Assembly: GCF_900101075.1 (NCBI RefSeq)
Contig: NZ_FNFY01000007.1
Location: 1-64,000, forward strand
Direction: 5' to 3'
Source of the DNA: Lacicoccus qingdaonensis
Lineage (GTDB): Bacteria; Bacillota; Bacilli; Staphylococcales; Salinicoccaceae
Length of the DNA: 64,000 nt
In this document: positions 37,166-46,894 of the stretch, in pieces
Position numbering within the stretch: position 1 is the stretch's first letter
Layout of the letters: each line of letters begins with the position of its first letter
Notes under the pieces: model-generated
Database searches by the model: none
The model's input: the letters and a program-made list of their open reading frames with translations, nothing else
Told to the model about the DNA's origin: nothing
Position numbers and translations under genes: made by a program

Positions 37166-38143
37166 ATGAAGAAGCGTAATCATAATATTGACATCATAAA
37201 GGGATTGGCAATCCTTGCTGTCATATTAATTCATAGTTTAACTGAGGAAATGCTGCTTGCCATTTTATCTCCCTTTTACATCTGGCAGGCTGTACCGGTA
37301 TTTATGTTGCTTGCAGGGTATAACACCGCTGCATCTTTTCAACGGAGAGGTTATGTAAGTCTGAATCAGTTTTATAATTTTTCATTTCTTTACAGTAAGG
37401 TTGAAAGACTGCTTTATCCTTTTCTTTTTATATGGATTATACAAGTCATAGCCCATTTTTTATTTCTGGATGGATTGAGTTTTACACATCTGATTACATC
37501 TTTGTTTACCGGCGGATGGGGGCCCGGCAGCTACTTCATCCTTATAATTATACAGGCGACCTTGATCTTACCTTTAATATACATGCTGGTTAAAAAGAAT
37601 CTGACTGTCGGAACGATTGTTTTATTCTTTATCAGTATATTGATAGATGCATTCTGTATGTTAATTGATGTGCCGGGCAGTGTTTACAGAGTAATAGTCG
37701 TCCGTTATTTATTTGCTTTGGTTTTAGGGGTCTGGTTAGCTCTGAATCCTAAAAAGATAAACTATAAATGGCTGATTCCTATAGCAACTGTAAGTGCAGT
37801 TTATATAGCGGGTGTGTATTATCAGGAATGGAACTTTTTCATTGAAAGATATTGGCAAAGCCAGCATGCACCGTCTTATTTTTGGACGTTATTACTGATT
37901 GTGATTGGATTGAATGCCTATCAATTCAAAGCGGATAATCCTGTCACCGGATTAATCGTTAAAATGGGGAAAGCTTCCTATCATATATTTTTGGTTCAGA
38001 TGTTCTATTTCTGGCTGATTGCAGACAGCATCAGTAATTTGCCGCTGATTATTTATATATTATTAAGTTTAATAATCTGTATCATTTTCGGCCGATTATT
38101 CTTCTACGCCGAAAACAGTATTAGAAAAGCACTGAAAAATTAA
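37166..38143 (+). CDS. Acyltransferase 3 family membrane protein
   Basis: About 325 residues, ten hydrophobic helices. The N-terminal IDIIKGLAILAVILIHS carries the conserved His of acyltransferase-3 enzymes (OafA/WecH type), which O-acylate cell-surface sugars. The frame extends upstream to 37130, but CAAGGAGCCGAAC fixes ATG 37166. Its codon use looks more A+T-rich (tta, att, aat frequent) than the neighbours. Target unknown; a cell-wall polysaccharide is likely. Confidence 0.85.
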   Translation: MKKRNHNIDIIKGLAILAVILIHSLTEEMLLAILSPFYIWQAVPVFMLLAGYNTAASFQRRGYVSLNQFYNFSFLYSKVERLLYPFLFIWIIQVIAHFLFLDGLSFTHLITSLFTGGWGPGSYFILIIIQATLILPLIYMLVKKNLTVGTIVLFFISILIDAFCMLIDVPGSVYRVIVVRYLFALVLGVWLALNPKKINYKWLIPIATVSAVYIAGVYYQEWNFFIERYWQSQHAPSYFWTLLLIVIGLNAYQFKADNPVTGLIVKMGKASYHIFLVQMFYFWLIADSISNLPLIIYILLSLIICIIFGRLFFYAENSIRKALKN

Positions 38144-38179
38144 ATCTATTGAGCAGGGGTATCGATCCGGCTCATAACA

Positions 38180-38208
38180 AACCCCTTCTGTTAGCAGAAG
38201 GGGTTTTG
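38180..38208 (+). terminator. Terminator after the acyltransferase gene
   Basis: AACCCCTTCTG pairs with CAGAAGGGGTT around four bases, then TTTT. Confidence 0.9.
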
Positions 38209-38286
38209 TCTACAATTACTGTCTGACTATTTTTATCAGTCGCAAAAGTTATATAAAGATAATAGGGGATTAAAAAAGGCATAATA

Positions 38287-38327
38287 AAAGACCGGCAGCA
38301 TTGAAAAATCAATGTCTGCCGGTCTTT
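38287..38327 (-). terminator. Terminator of rpsD
   Basis: AAAGACCGGCAG and CTGCCGGTCTTT pair; an inner CATTGA/TCAATG extends the stem; T-rich on the reverse strand. Confidence 0.88.
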
Positions 38328-38344
38328 GTAATGGTAAATGCTTA

Positions 38345-38947
38345 TTATCTTGAGTAGTACTCAACGATAAGCTGTTCGTTGATTTCAGCCGGAAGTTCTG
38401 AACGTTCAGGGAAGCGTACGAAAGAACCTTCCATTTTTTCGTCATCGAAAGTTAAATAGTCAGGGATGAAGTTGTTGACTTCAACTGCTTCTTTAACGAT
38501 GTCAAGGTTACGTGATTTTTCACGAAGACCGATTTTCTGACCTGGTTTCAGGTGGTATGAAGGGATATCCACACGACCGCCGTCCACTGTTACGTGGCCG
38601 TGGTTAACCAGCTGACGTGCCTGACGGCGTGTGCGTGCCAGACCCAGCTGATATACCACTGCATCCAAACGTGATGCAAGCAGAATCATGAAGTTTTCAC
38701 CGTGAACACCTTTTAGTTTACCAGCGCGTTCGAAAATTGTGCGGAACTGACGCTCATTGATTCCGTACATGTAACGAAGCTTCTGCTTCTCCTGAAGCTG
38801 AAGACCGTATTCTGAAATTTTCTTTCTTTGTGTCGGACCGTGGTCACCTGGTGCATACGGACGACGCTCCAACTCTTTGCCCGTACCTGTCAGGGAGATA
38901 CCGAGACGACGGGATTTTTTCCAGACTGAACCTGTAAAACGAGCCAT
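38345..38947 (-). CDS. rpsD: 30S ribosomal protein S4
   Basis: 200 residues. S4 signatures: [37 protein letters not shown], the S4 RNA-binding domain from about 90 with [18 protein letters not shown] and [14 protein letters not shown]. It lacks the N-terminal CxxC zinc motif, so it is the non-zinc form. Binds 16S rRNA early in 30S assembly. Site AAGGAGGAGT precedes the ATG. A roughly 190-nucleotide leader suggests autogenous control. Confidence 0.98.
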   Translation of the reverse strand: MARFTGSVWKKSRRLGISLTGTGKELERRPYAPGDHGPTQRKKISEYGLQLQEKQKLRYMYGINERQFRTIFERAGKLKGVHGENFMILLASRLDAVVYQLGLARTRRQARQLVNHGHVTVDGGRVDIPSYHLKPGQKIGLREKSRNLDIVKEAVEVNNFIPDYLTFDDEKMEGSFVRFPERSELPAEINEQLIVEYYSR

Positions 38948-39137
38948 AATGACTCCTCCTTATTGTGTTTTATTTATGCAATAAACATCATAAGGTAACA
39001 ACCGCCCATATGGGTATATGATTTAAAGTGCCTTCGCCTCATAGCATTGGTTACGCAACACATACCAACTATCGGGAACCATATACTGGCATATAATGAT
39101 TGTAAGCTACTTAATCCGTTCATTTACACAATAGCTT
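38948..39137 (-). promoter_or_regulatory. rpsD 5' leader, probable S4 autoregulatory element
   Basis: Between the promoter and the ribosome site lies about 190 nt of untranslated RNA with several inverted repeats (e.g. CCCATATGGG at 39004-39013). In Bacillus rpsD is repressed by its own product through such a leader. Structure was not computed. Confidence 0.45.
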
Positions 39138-39166
39138 ATTCTACATAATTCCTATGTAAAAGTCAA
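39138..39166 (-). promoter_or_regulatory. Promoter of rpsD
   Basis: Reverse strand: TTGACT (39161-39166) and TAGAAT (39138-39143) 17 bases apart. Confidence 0.7.
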
Positions 39167-39170
39167 GGCG

Positions 39171-39641
39171 TTAAATGTATTTTTTCAACACATCCACAAA
39201 GGCGATCAATCCTGTGCGGTCTTCCTCACTGAACCTCTCATAGAAAGGTGAATCGATATCAAGAACGCCGATCGGTTCTCCGTCTTTATAAATAGGCACG
39301 ACAATTTCAGATTTACTGTTGGCATCACACGCGATGTGGCCCGGGAATTCATTCACGTTATCAACGACGAAAACGTCATTGCCTCTGAATGCTGTGCCGC
39401 AAACGCCTTTCCCGTTATCAATTCTTACACATGCCGGCAGTCCCTGGAATGGTCCCAGCACAAGCTGGTTGGATTTCTCTTCAAATAAATAAAAGCCGAC
39501 CCAATTTATATCTTTCAAATAGAAATTGAGCAGACTCGCAGCATTTGATAAATTTGCTATTCTGTCTGTTTCATCTTCGAGCAGGCTTTTCAAAGTCTTG
39601 TTTAATTGTTCGTAATCTGTAATATTTGTGGCTGTGAACAT
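39171..39641 (-). CDS. ytsP: Free methionine-(R)-sulfoxide reductase (GAF domain)
   Basis: 156 residues, single GAF domain. The three redox cysteines of fRMsr are present: C71 (LPACVRI), C81 (GVCGTAF) and C105 (HIACDANSKSEIV). It reduces free Met-R-sulfoxide, using thioredoxin-type electrons. Located upstream of rpsD, as in Bacillus (ytsP). Start supported by AAAGGTGATT. It has its own promoter or may be read into rpsD. Confidence 0.93.
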   Translation of the reverse strand: MFTATNITDYEQLNKTLKSLLEDETDRIANLSNAASLLNFYLKDINWVGFYLFEEKSNQLVLGPFQGLPACVRIDNGKGVCGTAFRGNDVFVVDNVNEFPGHIACDANSKSEIVVPIYKDGEPIGVLDIDSPFYERFSEEDRTGLIAFVDVLKKYI

Positions 39642-39746
39642 GTATAATCACCTTTATTCATCAATTTAATTATAAATTATATAATTATCTGTTTTTTGTT
39701 TCAAGCTTTTAGGCTATAATTAACTATATGTTTAGGAGGTAAGTAT

Positions 39747-41441
39747 ATGTGGGTCTATATTCTTATCGGAATAATAGTTTTGATAGCGATAGCGGTGGCT
39801 ATTGTATTTTATATCAGAAACACAAAATTAGAGGACTTGAATAATAAATATCATCGTCTGGAAGAAGTTAAAGCACTGCCTTTTCAGGATGAGTTATTTA
39901 AAGTCAAAGATTTGAATTTACATGGTGAGGCAAAAGAACTTTATTCCGGGTGGCAGAAAGAATGGCAGTCTTCCTACAATGAATCGGTGGATGAGTCGAA
40001 ATCATTGCTTGAAGACGCAAAATTGGATTTAACAAAGTTCAAGTTCAGTGACAGTAATGAGAAAGTGAAGCAGGCTGACAATACTATGGATTCAGTTGAA
40101 ACCAAGTATGAGCAGTTGAGCGGTGAAATTGATGAATTGCTTGAGGCCAATGAAAAAGCGATGATCGCCCGGGCGGATGCTGAGAAGATTCACCGGGAAG
40201 CGAAAAGGGATGTACTTGCGAGTGCATATCAGTTTGGTGAGGCCAAGGGCCCGCTTGAAGAACTCATTGACAGTTTTGAACCGGAAATAAACGAGTATGA
40301 CCAGATGAAGAACGCCGGTAATTATGTCAGTGCGAACAAACACATAGAAGAAGTGCACAGCGATCTTGTAACATTGAAGGAAAATATGGACGATATCCCT
40401 GTGCTGATCAGGGAAGTCCAAAAGGATCTTCCTGCACAGTTCCAGGAAATCAGATTCGGCTGCCGTGATCTGAAAGCGGACGGCTATGATCTGGAACATG
40501 TCAGAGTTGAAAACAAATTATCTACATTAAAAGGGAAGTTGAACCTGGTTGAACCGCTGATTTCAAGACTTGATCTTGATGAAGCGCGTAAAATACTGGA
40601 TGACATCAACAATAATGTGGATGATATTCTGGAACTCATCGAACTTGAAGTGAAGGCGAAAATCAAAGTGGATGAGGACCAGCCGCTCGTCACAGATGAA
40701 TTGTTCCATGCAAGAAATTCGAACTATACACTCAGAACCGAAATCCATTATTTGAAAGACCAGTATTATATAAATGATACAGATATCCACTCCATTCAAA
40801 AATTTGAGCATGAGATAGAAAGCCTGGTGGACATATATGATGAGATTGTCACCGAGATGTCCAGGGCAAATGCCAGATACAGTGAAGTTGAAAACAGGAT
40901 TTCCCATATCAAGGAACAGATCATCGGGATAAATGATGAGCAGGAGCAGATTCAGGAGCATCTGGTCGACTTGAGGGATGATGCTGAAGAGGCTCGTGAA
41001 AATGCTTATTATATCCAGGATAAAAAAGAGAATATATACCGCAGGCTGGTCGGCTCAAATCTGCCTGATGTACCCGAAAGGTTCGTCATATTGAAAAATG
41101 ATCTTGATATCGATTTAAGAAACATCGAACAATACTTCAGTAAAAGACCTTTGAATGTACAGTACATCAAAGACAAAGTGAACCAGACCATGATTGAACT
41201 GAACAAGTTCGAGCAGGAATCATTTGAACTTCTGCGTGATGCAGAACTCACAGAAGTGATGATCCAGTACGGCAACAGATTCAGAAGAGATGATCACGAT
41301 TTTGATGCCGAGGCGCGTGAAGCGGAAAGGATGTTCCAGGAAAGCAGATATAAACGCTCGCTGGAAATCATCAAGTCGGCACTTGAAAAAGTGGAGCCCG
41401 GCGCAGCAGACAAAATCGAAAATGAATATGACGACAAGTAG
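39747..41441 (+). CDS. ezrA: Septation ring formation regulator EzrA
   Basis: 564 residues. A single N-terminal membrane helix (VYILIGIIVLIAIAVAIVFYI) with the short extracellular end, then spectrin-like helical repeats across the whole protein (e.g. NNKYHRLEEVKALPFQDELFKV, given in part). The conserved C-terminal region has VNQTMIELNKFEQESF and YRRSLEII-like SRYKRSLEIIKS. It tunes FtsZ ring assembly and links to the cell-wall machinery. TTTAGGAGGTAAG precedes the start. Confidence 0.93.
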   Translation: MWVYILIGIIVLIAIAVAIVFYIRNTKLEDLNNKYHRLEEVKALPFQDELFKVKDLNLHGEAKELYSGWQKEWQSSYNESVDESKSLLEDAKLDLTKFKFSDSNEKVKQADNTMDSVETKYEQLSGEIDELLEANEKAMIARADAEKIHREAKRDVLASAYQFGEAKGPLEELIDSFEPEINEYDQMKNAGNYVSANKHIEEVHSDLVTLKENMDDIPVLIREVQKDLPAQFQEIRFGCRDLKADGYDLEHVRVENKLSTLKGKLNLVEPLISRLDLDEARKILDDINNNVDDILELIELEVKAKIKVDEDQPLVTDELFHARNSNYTLRTEIHYLKDQYYINDTDIHSIQKFEHEIESLVDIYDEIVTEMSRANARYSEVENRISHIKEQIIGINDEQEQIQEHLVDLRDDAEEARENAYYIQDKKENIYRRLVGSNLPDVPERFVILKNDLDIDLRNIEQYFSKRPLNVQYIKDKVNQTMIELNKFEQESFELLRDAELTEVMIQYGNRFRRDDHDFDAEAREAERMFQESRYKRSLEIIKSALEKVEPGAADKIENEYDDK

Positions 41442-41500
41442 TTATTGAAGCGACTTAGAATATAATATTCTAAGTCCTTTTACATGAAAGGAGAAATTTG

Positions 41501-42628
41501 ATGCATTATTTTGATAATGCTGCCACGACGAAACCGGATGAACAAGCACTGAATACATTCAATAAAGTGAATCAGAACTATTATTTCAACACGGCAAGCA
41601 TACACAGTGCAGGGCGGGACAGTGAAAAGCTTCTGGAAGCATCAAGGAAGCAGGTTCTGGATATATTCGGACTGCCGAATCATCATTGCGTTTTCACTTC
41701 AGGTGCGACAGAGAGCAATAATATCGCAATCCAGAGCACGCTCAACAGAAAGAAGAGATTCGGCAGCACGATTCTCATCAGCCAGCTTGAACATCCGAGT
41801 GTGATCAACGTCGTCGATCATTACAGATCAGAAGGGTTCAACGTGAAATTTATAAAAACGACTGAACAGGGCAGAGTCGATGTGGATCATTTAAGAAAAC
41901 TGATGGATGAAGACGTCATTTTTGTCACTGTAATGGCTGTCAATAATATCGTCGGTGCGGTTCAGCCGATTCAGGAGATTGCAGAGATTCTGAAAGGATT
42001 TCCCAAAGCACACTTTCATGTTGATGCCACCCAGGCGGTCGGCAAGGTGGAAATCAATTATGAAAATGTCGATACGCTGAGTATTTCAGGACATAAATTT
42101 CACGGCGTAAAAGGTTCCGGTGCTTTGATCACCAGGGAATTGAAGACGATGCCGCCGATTTTCTTCGGAGGCGGGCACGAATATAATTTGAGAAGCGGTA
42201 CGGTCAATCTGCCCGCGGTTGCGGCGATGGCCAAAGCTTTGAGGCTGAGTCATGAAAATACCGATAATATCTCCGGTAAAATCGAAGAATACAACCAGTC
42301 GATCAGAAATGCTCTGGCAGAGCATCGATCAATCGTCATACAGCCGGGTGATGTTCCGCACATATTAAATTTGTCATATGTGGGTGCGAAGGGTGAAGTC
42401 GCAGTGAATGCACTGTCTGAAAAGGGTATTATGGTATCGACGACGAGCGCATGTGCATCAAAGCTTGCAACGTTGAATGAAACACTGACAGCGATGGGAC
42501 AGAGTGTGGATGTCATCAACGGCAGCATCCGGATTTCCATGTCGAAAGATACCGAAGAGAAAGATGTCGATATGCTGATAAAGGGATTAAAAGAGGTATA
42601 TGAAGAAATAGGAGATGTTTTAATATGA
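41501..42628 (+). CDS. nifZ: Cysteine desulfurase (NifS/IscS-like, NifZ/YrvO-type)
   Basis: 375 residues, PLP fold-type I. PLP lysine K199 in SISGHKFHGVKGSG; aldolase-like strand FHVDATQAVGKV; active Cys region TSACASKLATLN; N-terminal YFDNAATTKPD. It supplies sulfur for thiolation of tRNA and thiamine synthesis with ThiI, whose gene overlaps by four bases. AAAGGAGAAATTTG supports ATG 41501 over TTG 41498. Confidence 0.93.
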   Translation: MHYFDNAATTKPDEQALNTFNKVNQNYYFNTASIHSAGRDSEKLLEASRKQVLDIFGLPNHHCVFTSGATESNNIAIQSTLNRKKRFGSTILISQLEHPSVINVVDHYRSEGFNVKFIKTTEQGRVDVDHLRKLMDEDVIFVTVMAVNNIVGAVQPIQEIAEILKGFPKAHFHVDATQAVGKVEINYENVDTLSISGHKFHGVKGSGALITRELKTMPPIFFGGGHEYNLRSGTVNLPAVAAMAKALRLSHENTDNISGKIEEYNQSIRNALAEHRSIVIQPGDVPHILNLSYVGAKGEVAVNALSEKGIMVSTTSACASKLATLNETLTAMGQSVDVINGSIRISMSKDTEEKDVDMLIKGLKEVYEEIGDVLI

Positions 42629-43827
42629 AATACGATCACATATTGATCCGCTACGGTGAAATGACTTTAAAAAGCAGAAACAGAAAAATGTTCGTCAGTG
42701 CTCTGAGAAAAAGGATGAACAGAGCGCTAAGAGGCATGGATGTGCATATAAAATCGAACAGGGACCGTGCCTACATTGTCATCAATGATGAGGATGCATA
42801 CGAGGTCATTGATAAATTGAAACTCATCAGCGGCATTTTAAGCGTGTCGCCTGTAGTCAGAATAGATAAGACGGAAGAAGCGATGCAGGAAACTGCACTC
42901 CTTTTTGCAAATGATTTTGATGCAGATAAGACATTTAAAATAGAAGTCAAAAGGGGAGATAAGACGTTTCATTTACAGACGCATGATATACAACATCTGC
43001 TCGGAGGACATATACTGGAAAATACAGACCATCTGACCGTCAATGTCAGGCAGCCCGATCACCAGATTACGGTTGAAGTGCGTCTGGATGCGATCTATAT
43101 GTATCACGATTCAGTAAAATGTCTCGGCGGACTTCCGCTTGGAACCGGCGGCAAAAGCCTCCTGATGCTTTCAGGCGGCATCGATTCGCCGGTGGCCGGT
43201 CTCGATATAATGAGAAAAGGTGTGGAAATCGAAGCGGTGCATTTCCATTCTCCGCCTTACACGAGTCCACAGGCGACGGATAAGGTCAAACAGCTCGTCG
43301 ATATCATGAGCGGGCGGACAGGGTTCGATATTAAACTGCACATCGTGCCGTTTACAGAGCTCCAGACGACTTTATATGACCGCATACCGGACAATCTGTC
43401 TATGACTTCTACAAGACGGGTGATGCTGAGGATCGCAGAAAAACTGGCTGCAAAAATTGATGCGGAAGCGGTCATCAACGGGGAAAACCTCGGGCAGGTC
43501 GCTTCACAGACGCTGACAAGCATGTATGCAATCAATGAAGTGACGAACCTGCCGGTGCTAAGACCACTGCTTACACTCGAGAAGAATGACATCGTCAATA
43601 TGTCAAAGCGGTTCGGCACATATGAAACATCGATTCTGCCGTTTGAAGACTGCTGCACGATATTCAAGCCGAAGTCGCCGAAGACGAAACCGTCACTTGA
43701 AAAAGTGAAGCATTTTGAAGAGCGGGTGGATTTTGAACCGTTGATAGATAGAGCGGTCGCCGGTATTGAAACATATACACCATCTGCGAATAAAGAGGCA
43801 GCTGCGGAATTTGAGGAATTATTATAA
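42625..43827 (+). CDS. thiI: tRNA 4-thiouridine synthetase ThiI
   Basis: 400 residues. N-terminal THUMP region (about 60-170: ISGILSVSPVVRID, FKIEVKRGDKTF), then the ATP-pyrophosphatase domain with the PP-loop LSGGIDSPVAGLDIMR, HFHSPPYTS and GENLGQVASQT. No rhodanese domain, as in Gram-positives. It adds sulfur to U8 of tRNA and can act in thiamine thiazole formation. It overlaps the cysteine desulfurase gene by ATGA. Confidence 0.95.
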   Translation: MKYDHILIRYGEMTLKSRNRKMFVSALRKRMNRALRGMDVHIKSNRDRAYIVINDEDAYEVIDKLKLISGILSVSPVVRIDKTEEAMQETALLFANDFDADKTFKIEVKRGDKTFHLQTHDIQHLLGGHILENTDHLTVNVRQPDHQITVEVRLDAIYMYHDSVKCLGGLPLGTGGKSLLMLSGGIDSPVAGLDIMRKGVEIEAVHFHSPPYTSPQATDKVKQLVDIMSGRTGFDIKLHIVPFTELQTTLYDRIPDNLSMTSTRRVMLRIAEKLAAKIDAEAVINGENLGQVASQTLTSMYAINEVTNLPVLRPLLTLEKNDIVNMSKRFGTYETSILPFEDCCTIFKPKSPKTKPSLEKVKHFEERVDFEPLIDRAVAGIETYTPSANKEAAAEFEELL

Positions 43828-43833
43828 TGGACA

Positions 43834-43871
43834 AAAAAGAAACTTCCTGTTTTTTACAGGAAGTTTCTTTG
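43834..43871. terminator. Bidirectional terminator between thiI and nadK
   Basis: AAAGAAACTTCCTGT pairs with ACAGGAAGTTTCTTT around five T, with A/T flanks on both sides. Confidence 0.92.
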
Positions 43872-44654
43872 TGTCTTATGCCAGAAAGTATTGTTCGGCA
43901 GTCTTAATGTTTTGATGATCCTGTCCGCCACACGGATCTGTACCTGTTCCGTATTCTGCAGGCTGAGTGCCTCATTATCCAAAGACATGATCGGGTAGTA
44001 ATCTTTGCTCTTATCAATCATCAATGTCAACGGACGGTCTTTATTCAGCAGAAAGCTTGTACCGAGCGTACGGTATTTATTGTTGTTGACACTGGCGAGC
44101 TCTGTGACCTGGATGGCTTTCACCAGGGGGTCGACTACCGCACCGCCAAGGGATTTGTTATATCCTGTGGAGCCGGTCGGTGTACAGACAAGGACACCGT
44201 CGCCGTGGAATTGTTCAAATAAAAAGTCATCTATATAAACATCCATCATGATGGTTTTGACGATGCTGGAACGGAGTGTGAACTCATTTAGACAGAAGCT
44301 CGGCTTGTTATCGTTGATCTTCACTTCAATCGCAGGATAATTGCGTACTTCCGTGTCTTCGGAAGTAAGTGCTTCTGAAATCAGGTGGCTGTTTTTATAA
44401 TCGAAATCGACGTACATGTAATCATCTTCCTGAATTGCGATTCCTATATACACGCAGTCGTCCCTGAATCCGGTTTTTCTGACGGCCTGCAAAAACGTGC
44501 CGTCCCCTCCGATAGAAGCGATCAGATCCGCCTCTTCGCTCGTCTTCACTGTATGGATGCCCATATTATTAAATACTTCCATCAGGTCTTTTCTGATTCT
44601 CTCTGTATCTTTTCCAAAAGGGTCAAAGAAATAGACATTTTCAAACTTATTCAT
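43854..44654 (-). CDS. nadK: NAD kinase
   Basis: 266 residues. Phosphorylates NAD to NADP. The GGDGTFLQAV loop is at about 49-58; NE-type motif as SFCLNEFTLRSS; VCTPTGSTGYNKSLGG substrate loop. It corresponds to the Bacillus nadK2 (ytdI) position, next to sppA. The site GGGGCGGTAA precedes the start. Divergent from sppA. Confidence 0.94.
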   Translation of the reverse strand: MNKFENVYFFDPFGKDTERIRKDLMEVFNNMGIHTVKTSEEADLIASIGGDGTFLQAVRKTGFRDDCVYIGIAIQEDDYMYVDFDYKNSHLISEALTSEDTEVRNYPAIEVKINDNKPSFCLNEFTLRSSIVKTIMMDVYIDDFLFEQFHGDGVLVCTPTGSTGYNKSLGGAVVDPLVKAIQVTELASVNNNKYRTLGTSFLLNKDRPLTLMIDKSKDYYPIMSLDNEALSLQNTEQVQIRVADRIIKTLRLPNNTFWHKTQRNFL

Positions 44655-44676
44655 GCTTACCGCCCCTTAATCCTAT

Positions 44677-44706
44677 TTGACTGTACCATCTATATGTTAT
44701 CATAAT
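44677..44706 (+). promoter_or_regulatory. Promoter of sppA
   Basis: TTGACT at 44677-44682 and CATAAT at 44701-44706, 18 bases apart. Confidence 0.5.
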
Positions 44707-44740
44707 ATTGGCATAGGATTAAATATTAGGGAGTGTTTTT

Positions 44741-45745
44741 ATGAAGCGTATAATAGCGGCAGTAATTGCTGCCACGCTGTTGGTTTTCGGTGTGTTCTTT
44801 TCAATTTTCACCAATTTATGGGCAAGTGATTTTCAGGAAACGGTCGATCAGTTTGCAGGAGGGGAGTTTCCGCCGACCCAGGTAGTGGAGCAGGGTGACC
44901 CGAACAGCAAAATTGCCATGATCAATATTGAAGGCACGATGGTGGATACTGGCAATCAGCAGAGCATGTTTGCGGCCCAGGAATACAATCACCAGCTGAT
45001 CATCGAGTCTTTGAAACAGGTGATTGAAGACGACACCATTAAAGGCGTCCTGCTGAATGTGGATTCACCGGGCGGCGGTGTATATGAATCAGCGGAAATA
45101 CATAAATATCTTGTACAGGCCAAGGAAGCCGGCAAGGTCATTTACAGCTCGATGGGCGGTATGGCTGCTTCAGGCGGTTATTATGTGTCCGCACCTGCCG
45201 ACCAGATTTTCGCATCTGAAGAAACGATGACGGGTTCCATCGGTGTCATCATGCAGTCGATAAACTTCCAGCAGCTGGCTGAAGATCTCGGGATCGAGTT
45301 CAACAGTTATACCAGTGGTGATATGAAAGAGATGCTGAGTTCGACTAAAGACCCGACCGAAGAAGAGGAAAGATATGTTCAGGGCATGGTGGATTCCATG
45401 TTTGATGACTTTGTACAAGTGGTTGCAGACGGGCGCGGCATGAGTGAAGATGAAGTGAGGAATATAGCGGATGGACGTATCTATCTCGGTGAAGAAGCAG
45501 TCGACAACGGACTTGTGGACCAGCTCGGCCATATTGAGGATGCGACAGCCGCATTGAAAGAAGAAGTCGGCGGCAATCCGCAAATAATCGAATATGGCTA
45601 TGCCAACAATTTTGCAGGTTTGAATTTAAGTTACGGTGCAAAAAGCATCTTCGGAGAGCTGACGGGTCAGAATGATATCGCGCGTGTTGAACAGCTGATC
45701 AACAACCGTCAGGGACTCCAGCCTATGTACCTGTATGACAGATAA
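44741..45745 (+). CDS. sppA: Signal peptide peptidase SppA
   Basis: 334 residues. One N-terminal membrane anchor (IIAAVIAATLLVFGVFFSIF), then the ClpP-like protease domain on the outside. Catalytic serine in SMGGMAASGGYYVS, catalytic lysine in SGDMKEML, oxyanion strand NVDSPGGGVYESAE. It degrades leftover signal peptides and membrane-bound peptides. AGGGAGTG precedes the start. The RDD gene follows after 11 bases and is in the same operon, as in Bacillus (sppA-yteJ). Confidence 0.93.
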   Translation: MKRIIAAVIAATLLVFGVFFSIFTNLWASDFQETVDQFAGGEFPPTQVVEQGDPNSKIAMINIEGTMVDTGNQQSMFAAQEYNHQLIIESLKQVIEDDTIKGVLLNVDSPGGGVYESAEIHKYLVQAKEAGKVIYSSMGGMAASGGYYVSAPADQIFASEETMTGSIGVIMQSINFQQLAEDLGIEFNSYTSGDMKEMLSSTKDPTEEEERYVQGMVDSMFDDFVQVVADGRGMSEDEVRNIADGRIYLGEEAVDNGLVDQLGHIEDATAALKEEVGGNPQIIEYGYANNFAGLNLSYGAKSIFGELTGQNDIARVEQLINNRQGLQPMYLYDR

Positions 45746-45756
45746 GGAGGGATAAT

Positions 45757-46350
45757 ATGGAAAGTGCACAAAAAAATAATTTAAGATACCAGCCGGCAAA
45801 AAGTACTCTGGAAGATAAATTGGATTACATGTCCAGCGCATCTTTCATGAGCCGTGCAGTGGCATTTATAATTGATGGCCTGGCCATCTGGGGACTGAGC
45901 CAGATTATCATTTATCCGCTCGTACAGGTCATAGGTATAGGGGATATCTATTTTCTGACACCGATGCTGAGCATCGCAAACATCGCTTCAGGCGCACTTT
46001 ATTTCCTGTACTTTATACTGATGACGTATTTCGCACAGGCGACGCTTGGTAAGATGATTACAGGCATTACGGTGGTCAGCGTGAATTCCGAAAAGCTGTC
46101 TTGGCCCCAGGTGATATTCCGCGAACTTGTAGGACGCTATATCAACAACTTTTTATGGTATCTGCCTTATCTGATGGTGCTGTTCCCCGAACGCCGTATC
46201 GGACTGCATGATTACTTTGCGGATACGTATGTGGTGAAGAATAGTTACTATCAGTATAAAAATGAAATTAAAGAGCGTATAATGAAAGATGAAGAAATTA
46301 AATATCAGGAGGATGATTTGTACAATGGTAGAAGTCACGTTTCAAGGTAA
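45757..46350 (+). CDS. yteJ: RDD family membrane protein (YteJ)
   Basis: 197 residues. RDD motif as [16 protein letters not shown] near residue 30, three to four hydrophobic helices, and the later ALGYL-like [14 protein letters not shown]. In Bacillus YteJ works with SppA and limits its activity and lantibiotic response. AAGGAGGGATAAT precedes the start. Its last 26 bases overlap the tpx start. Confidence 0.88.
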   Translation: MESAQKNNLRYQPAKSTLEDKLDYMSSASFMSRAVAFIIDGLAIWGLSQIIIYPLVQVIGIGDIYFLTPMLSIANIASGALYFLYFILMTYFAQATLGKMITGITVVSVNSEKLSWPQVIFRELVGRYINNFLWYLPYLMVLFPERRIGLHDYFADTYVVKNSYYQYKNEIKERIMKDEEIKYQEDDLYNGRSHVSR

Positions 46351-46822
46351 TCCGGTCACAGTCAGTGGTAACGAAGTCAAAGTAGGAGATACTGCACCTG
46401 ATTTTACGGTATTAAACAACAGTCTGGAAGAAGTGAGCCTTTCCGATTATAAAGGGAAGAAAAAATTGATCAGTGTGGTGCCTTCACTGGATACGGGTCT
46501 TTGCAGCACACAGACTAAAAAATTCAACGAGGATGCCGGCTCGGTGGACAACGCGGTCGTCATCACCATTTCAAACGACTTACCGTTTGCACAGGCAAAA
46601 TGGTGTGCAAATGAAGGCATTGATAATGCAATTACTCTCAGCGATCACAAAGATCTGTCATTCGGCAAAAACTACGGTACAGTGATGGATGAGCTGAGAC
46701 TTCAGGCAAGAAGTGTGTTCGTCATTGATGAAAATGATAAAGTCGTTCATGTCGAATACGTTTCCGAAGGTACGAATCCGCCGGACTATGATGCAGCGGT
46801 GGACGCTTTAAAATCTTTATAA
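46325..46822 (+). CDS. tpx: Thiol peroxidase
   Basis: 166 residues, atypical 2-Cys peroxiredoxin. Peroxidatic C60 in DTGLCSTQT and resolving C94 in AKWCANEG; start [20 protein letters not shown] in part. Reduces H2O2 and alkyl peroxides using thioredoxin. The longest frame begins at 46289 inside the RDD gene; ATG 46325 gives the usual N-terminus. The AGGAGG at 46306 is a little far (about 12 bases). Coupled to the RDD gene by overlap. Confidence 0.94.
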   Translation: MVEVTFQGNPVTVSGNEVKVGDTAPDFTVLNNSLEEVSLSDYKGKKKLISVVPSLDTGLCSTQTKKFNEDAGSVDNAVVITISNDLPFAQAKWCANEGIDNAITLSDHKDLSFGKNYGTVMDELRLQARSVFVIDENDKVVHVEYVSEGTNPPDYDAAVDALKSL

Positions 46823-46844
46823 GATATTTTATAATGTTTGAAAA

Positions 46845-46878
46845 GGGACTGTTCGACCTCGGGCAGTCCATATTTTTA
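46845..46878 (+). terminator. Weak hairpin after tpx
   Basis: GGACTG and CAGTCC pair around a 12-base loop, followed by TATTTTTA. It may only attenuate transcription into ytxK, whose start follows closely. Confidence 0.5.
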
Positions 46879-46894
46879 TGTGAGTGGGGATAAA

